This document shows, one piece after another, positions 63,162 through 63,528 of a stretch of DNA of 63,528 nt. How positions within the stretch are numbered: position 1 is the stretch's first letter; every line of letters starts with the position of its first letter. A model generated the notes under the pieces. The model saw only the letters and a list, made by a program, of their open reading frames with translations. It made no database searches and was not told where the DNA came from. Both the position numbers and the translations under genes were made by a program. The stretch is from the NCBI GenBank assembly GCA_945872815.1, contig CAMCAY010000009.1, positions 1 through 63,528 on the forward strand, read 5' to 3'. The stretch comes from Chitinophaga pinensis. GTDB lineage: Bacteria > Bacteroidota > Bacteroidia > Chitinophagales > Chitinophagaceae.

Positions 63162-63528
<367 letters not shown>

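Overview
The window is a low-GC chromosomal segment from a member of the Bacteroidota, most likely a Chitinophagaceae-like (Chitinophagales) bacterium. The evidence is the Bacteroidota-type promoter elements (TAnnTTTG at -7 with TTG about 19-20 nt upstream), secreted proteins ending in type IX secretion sorting domains, lineage-typical families (DUF4293, DUF3127, DUF4476, DUF2490, LemA/TPM, the MaeB malic enzyme fused to a phosphotransacetylase domain) and the 5' end of a 16S rRNA gene that closes the window. Most of the content is housekeeping; no prophage, CRISPR array or large integrative element is visible.

Layout. 1-15.3 kb: a partial DsbD, an ECF sigma factor, a UvrA that lacks one zinc-binding cysteine pair, glyA, a sugar nucleotidyltransferase, a nitronate-monooxygenase-like enzyme, a NatAB-type ABC exporter, a COG2509 FAD enzyme, DUF3127 and dnaA. 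15.4-24.5 kb is the accessory stretch: tRNA-Ser(GCT), tRNA-Pro(TGG) with a strong terminator, a Fic protein, a degenerate tRNA-like 3' fragment, a decayed outer-membrane beta-barrel pseudogene, a flavin amine oxidase, two secreted proteins with T9SS C-terminal domains and a FecA-like TonB receptor. 23.9-27.8 kb: a TetR regulator divergent from a SulP anion transporter, a DUF2490 outer-membrane protein and a beta-carbonic anhydrase, with short matching inverted repeats over both promoters. This is a plausible self-contained bicarbonate/CO2 module.

27.8-30.6 kb: ElaA-like GNAT, RarA, then an array of about twelve palindromic REP-like hairpins directly downstream of an IS200/RAYT-type Y1 transposase whose last codons share sequence with the repeats. 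30.7-40.1 kb: aspS, a small membrane protein, sucD, an operon of malic enzyme plus MlaE/MlaF-like transporter subunits, scpB, and an atpG standing apart from any other ATP-synthase gene. 40.5-50.6 kb: secA, a SPOR-domain protein, an M20 amidohydrolase, an MBL/beta-CASP protein, tRNA-Glu(TTC), a MazF/PemK toxin with its ribbon-helix-helix antitoxin and a well-formed autoregulatory promoter, then gapA-pgk.

50.6-63.5 kb: an XRE regulator, the TPM-TPM-LemA operon, and a nucleoside/deoxyribose catabolic block (nucleoside phosphorylase, deoC, a full aldehyde dehydrogenase and a truncated dehydrogenase-like protein). That block is split by a four-helix-bundle (S23/IVP) gene embedded in TTGAAC/GGTTTAA repeats. 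An M1 aminopeptidase, DUF4476-truA, and the tandem promoters, boxA-like leader and 5' part of a 16S rRNA gene follow.

The items most worth following up are the TetR-SulP-DUF2490-carbonic anhydrase regulon, the RAYT/REP array, the S23 cassette in gene-end repeats together with the truncated dehydrogenase, and a 16-bp inverted repeat at 47235-47280 that belongs to no annotated feature. Functions are assigned by reading motifs; no database search was run.
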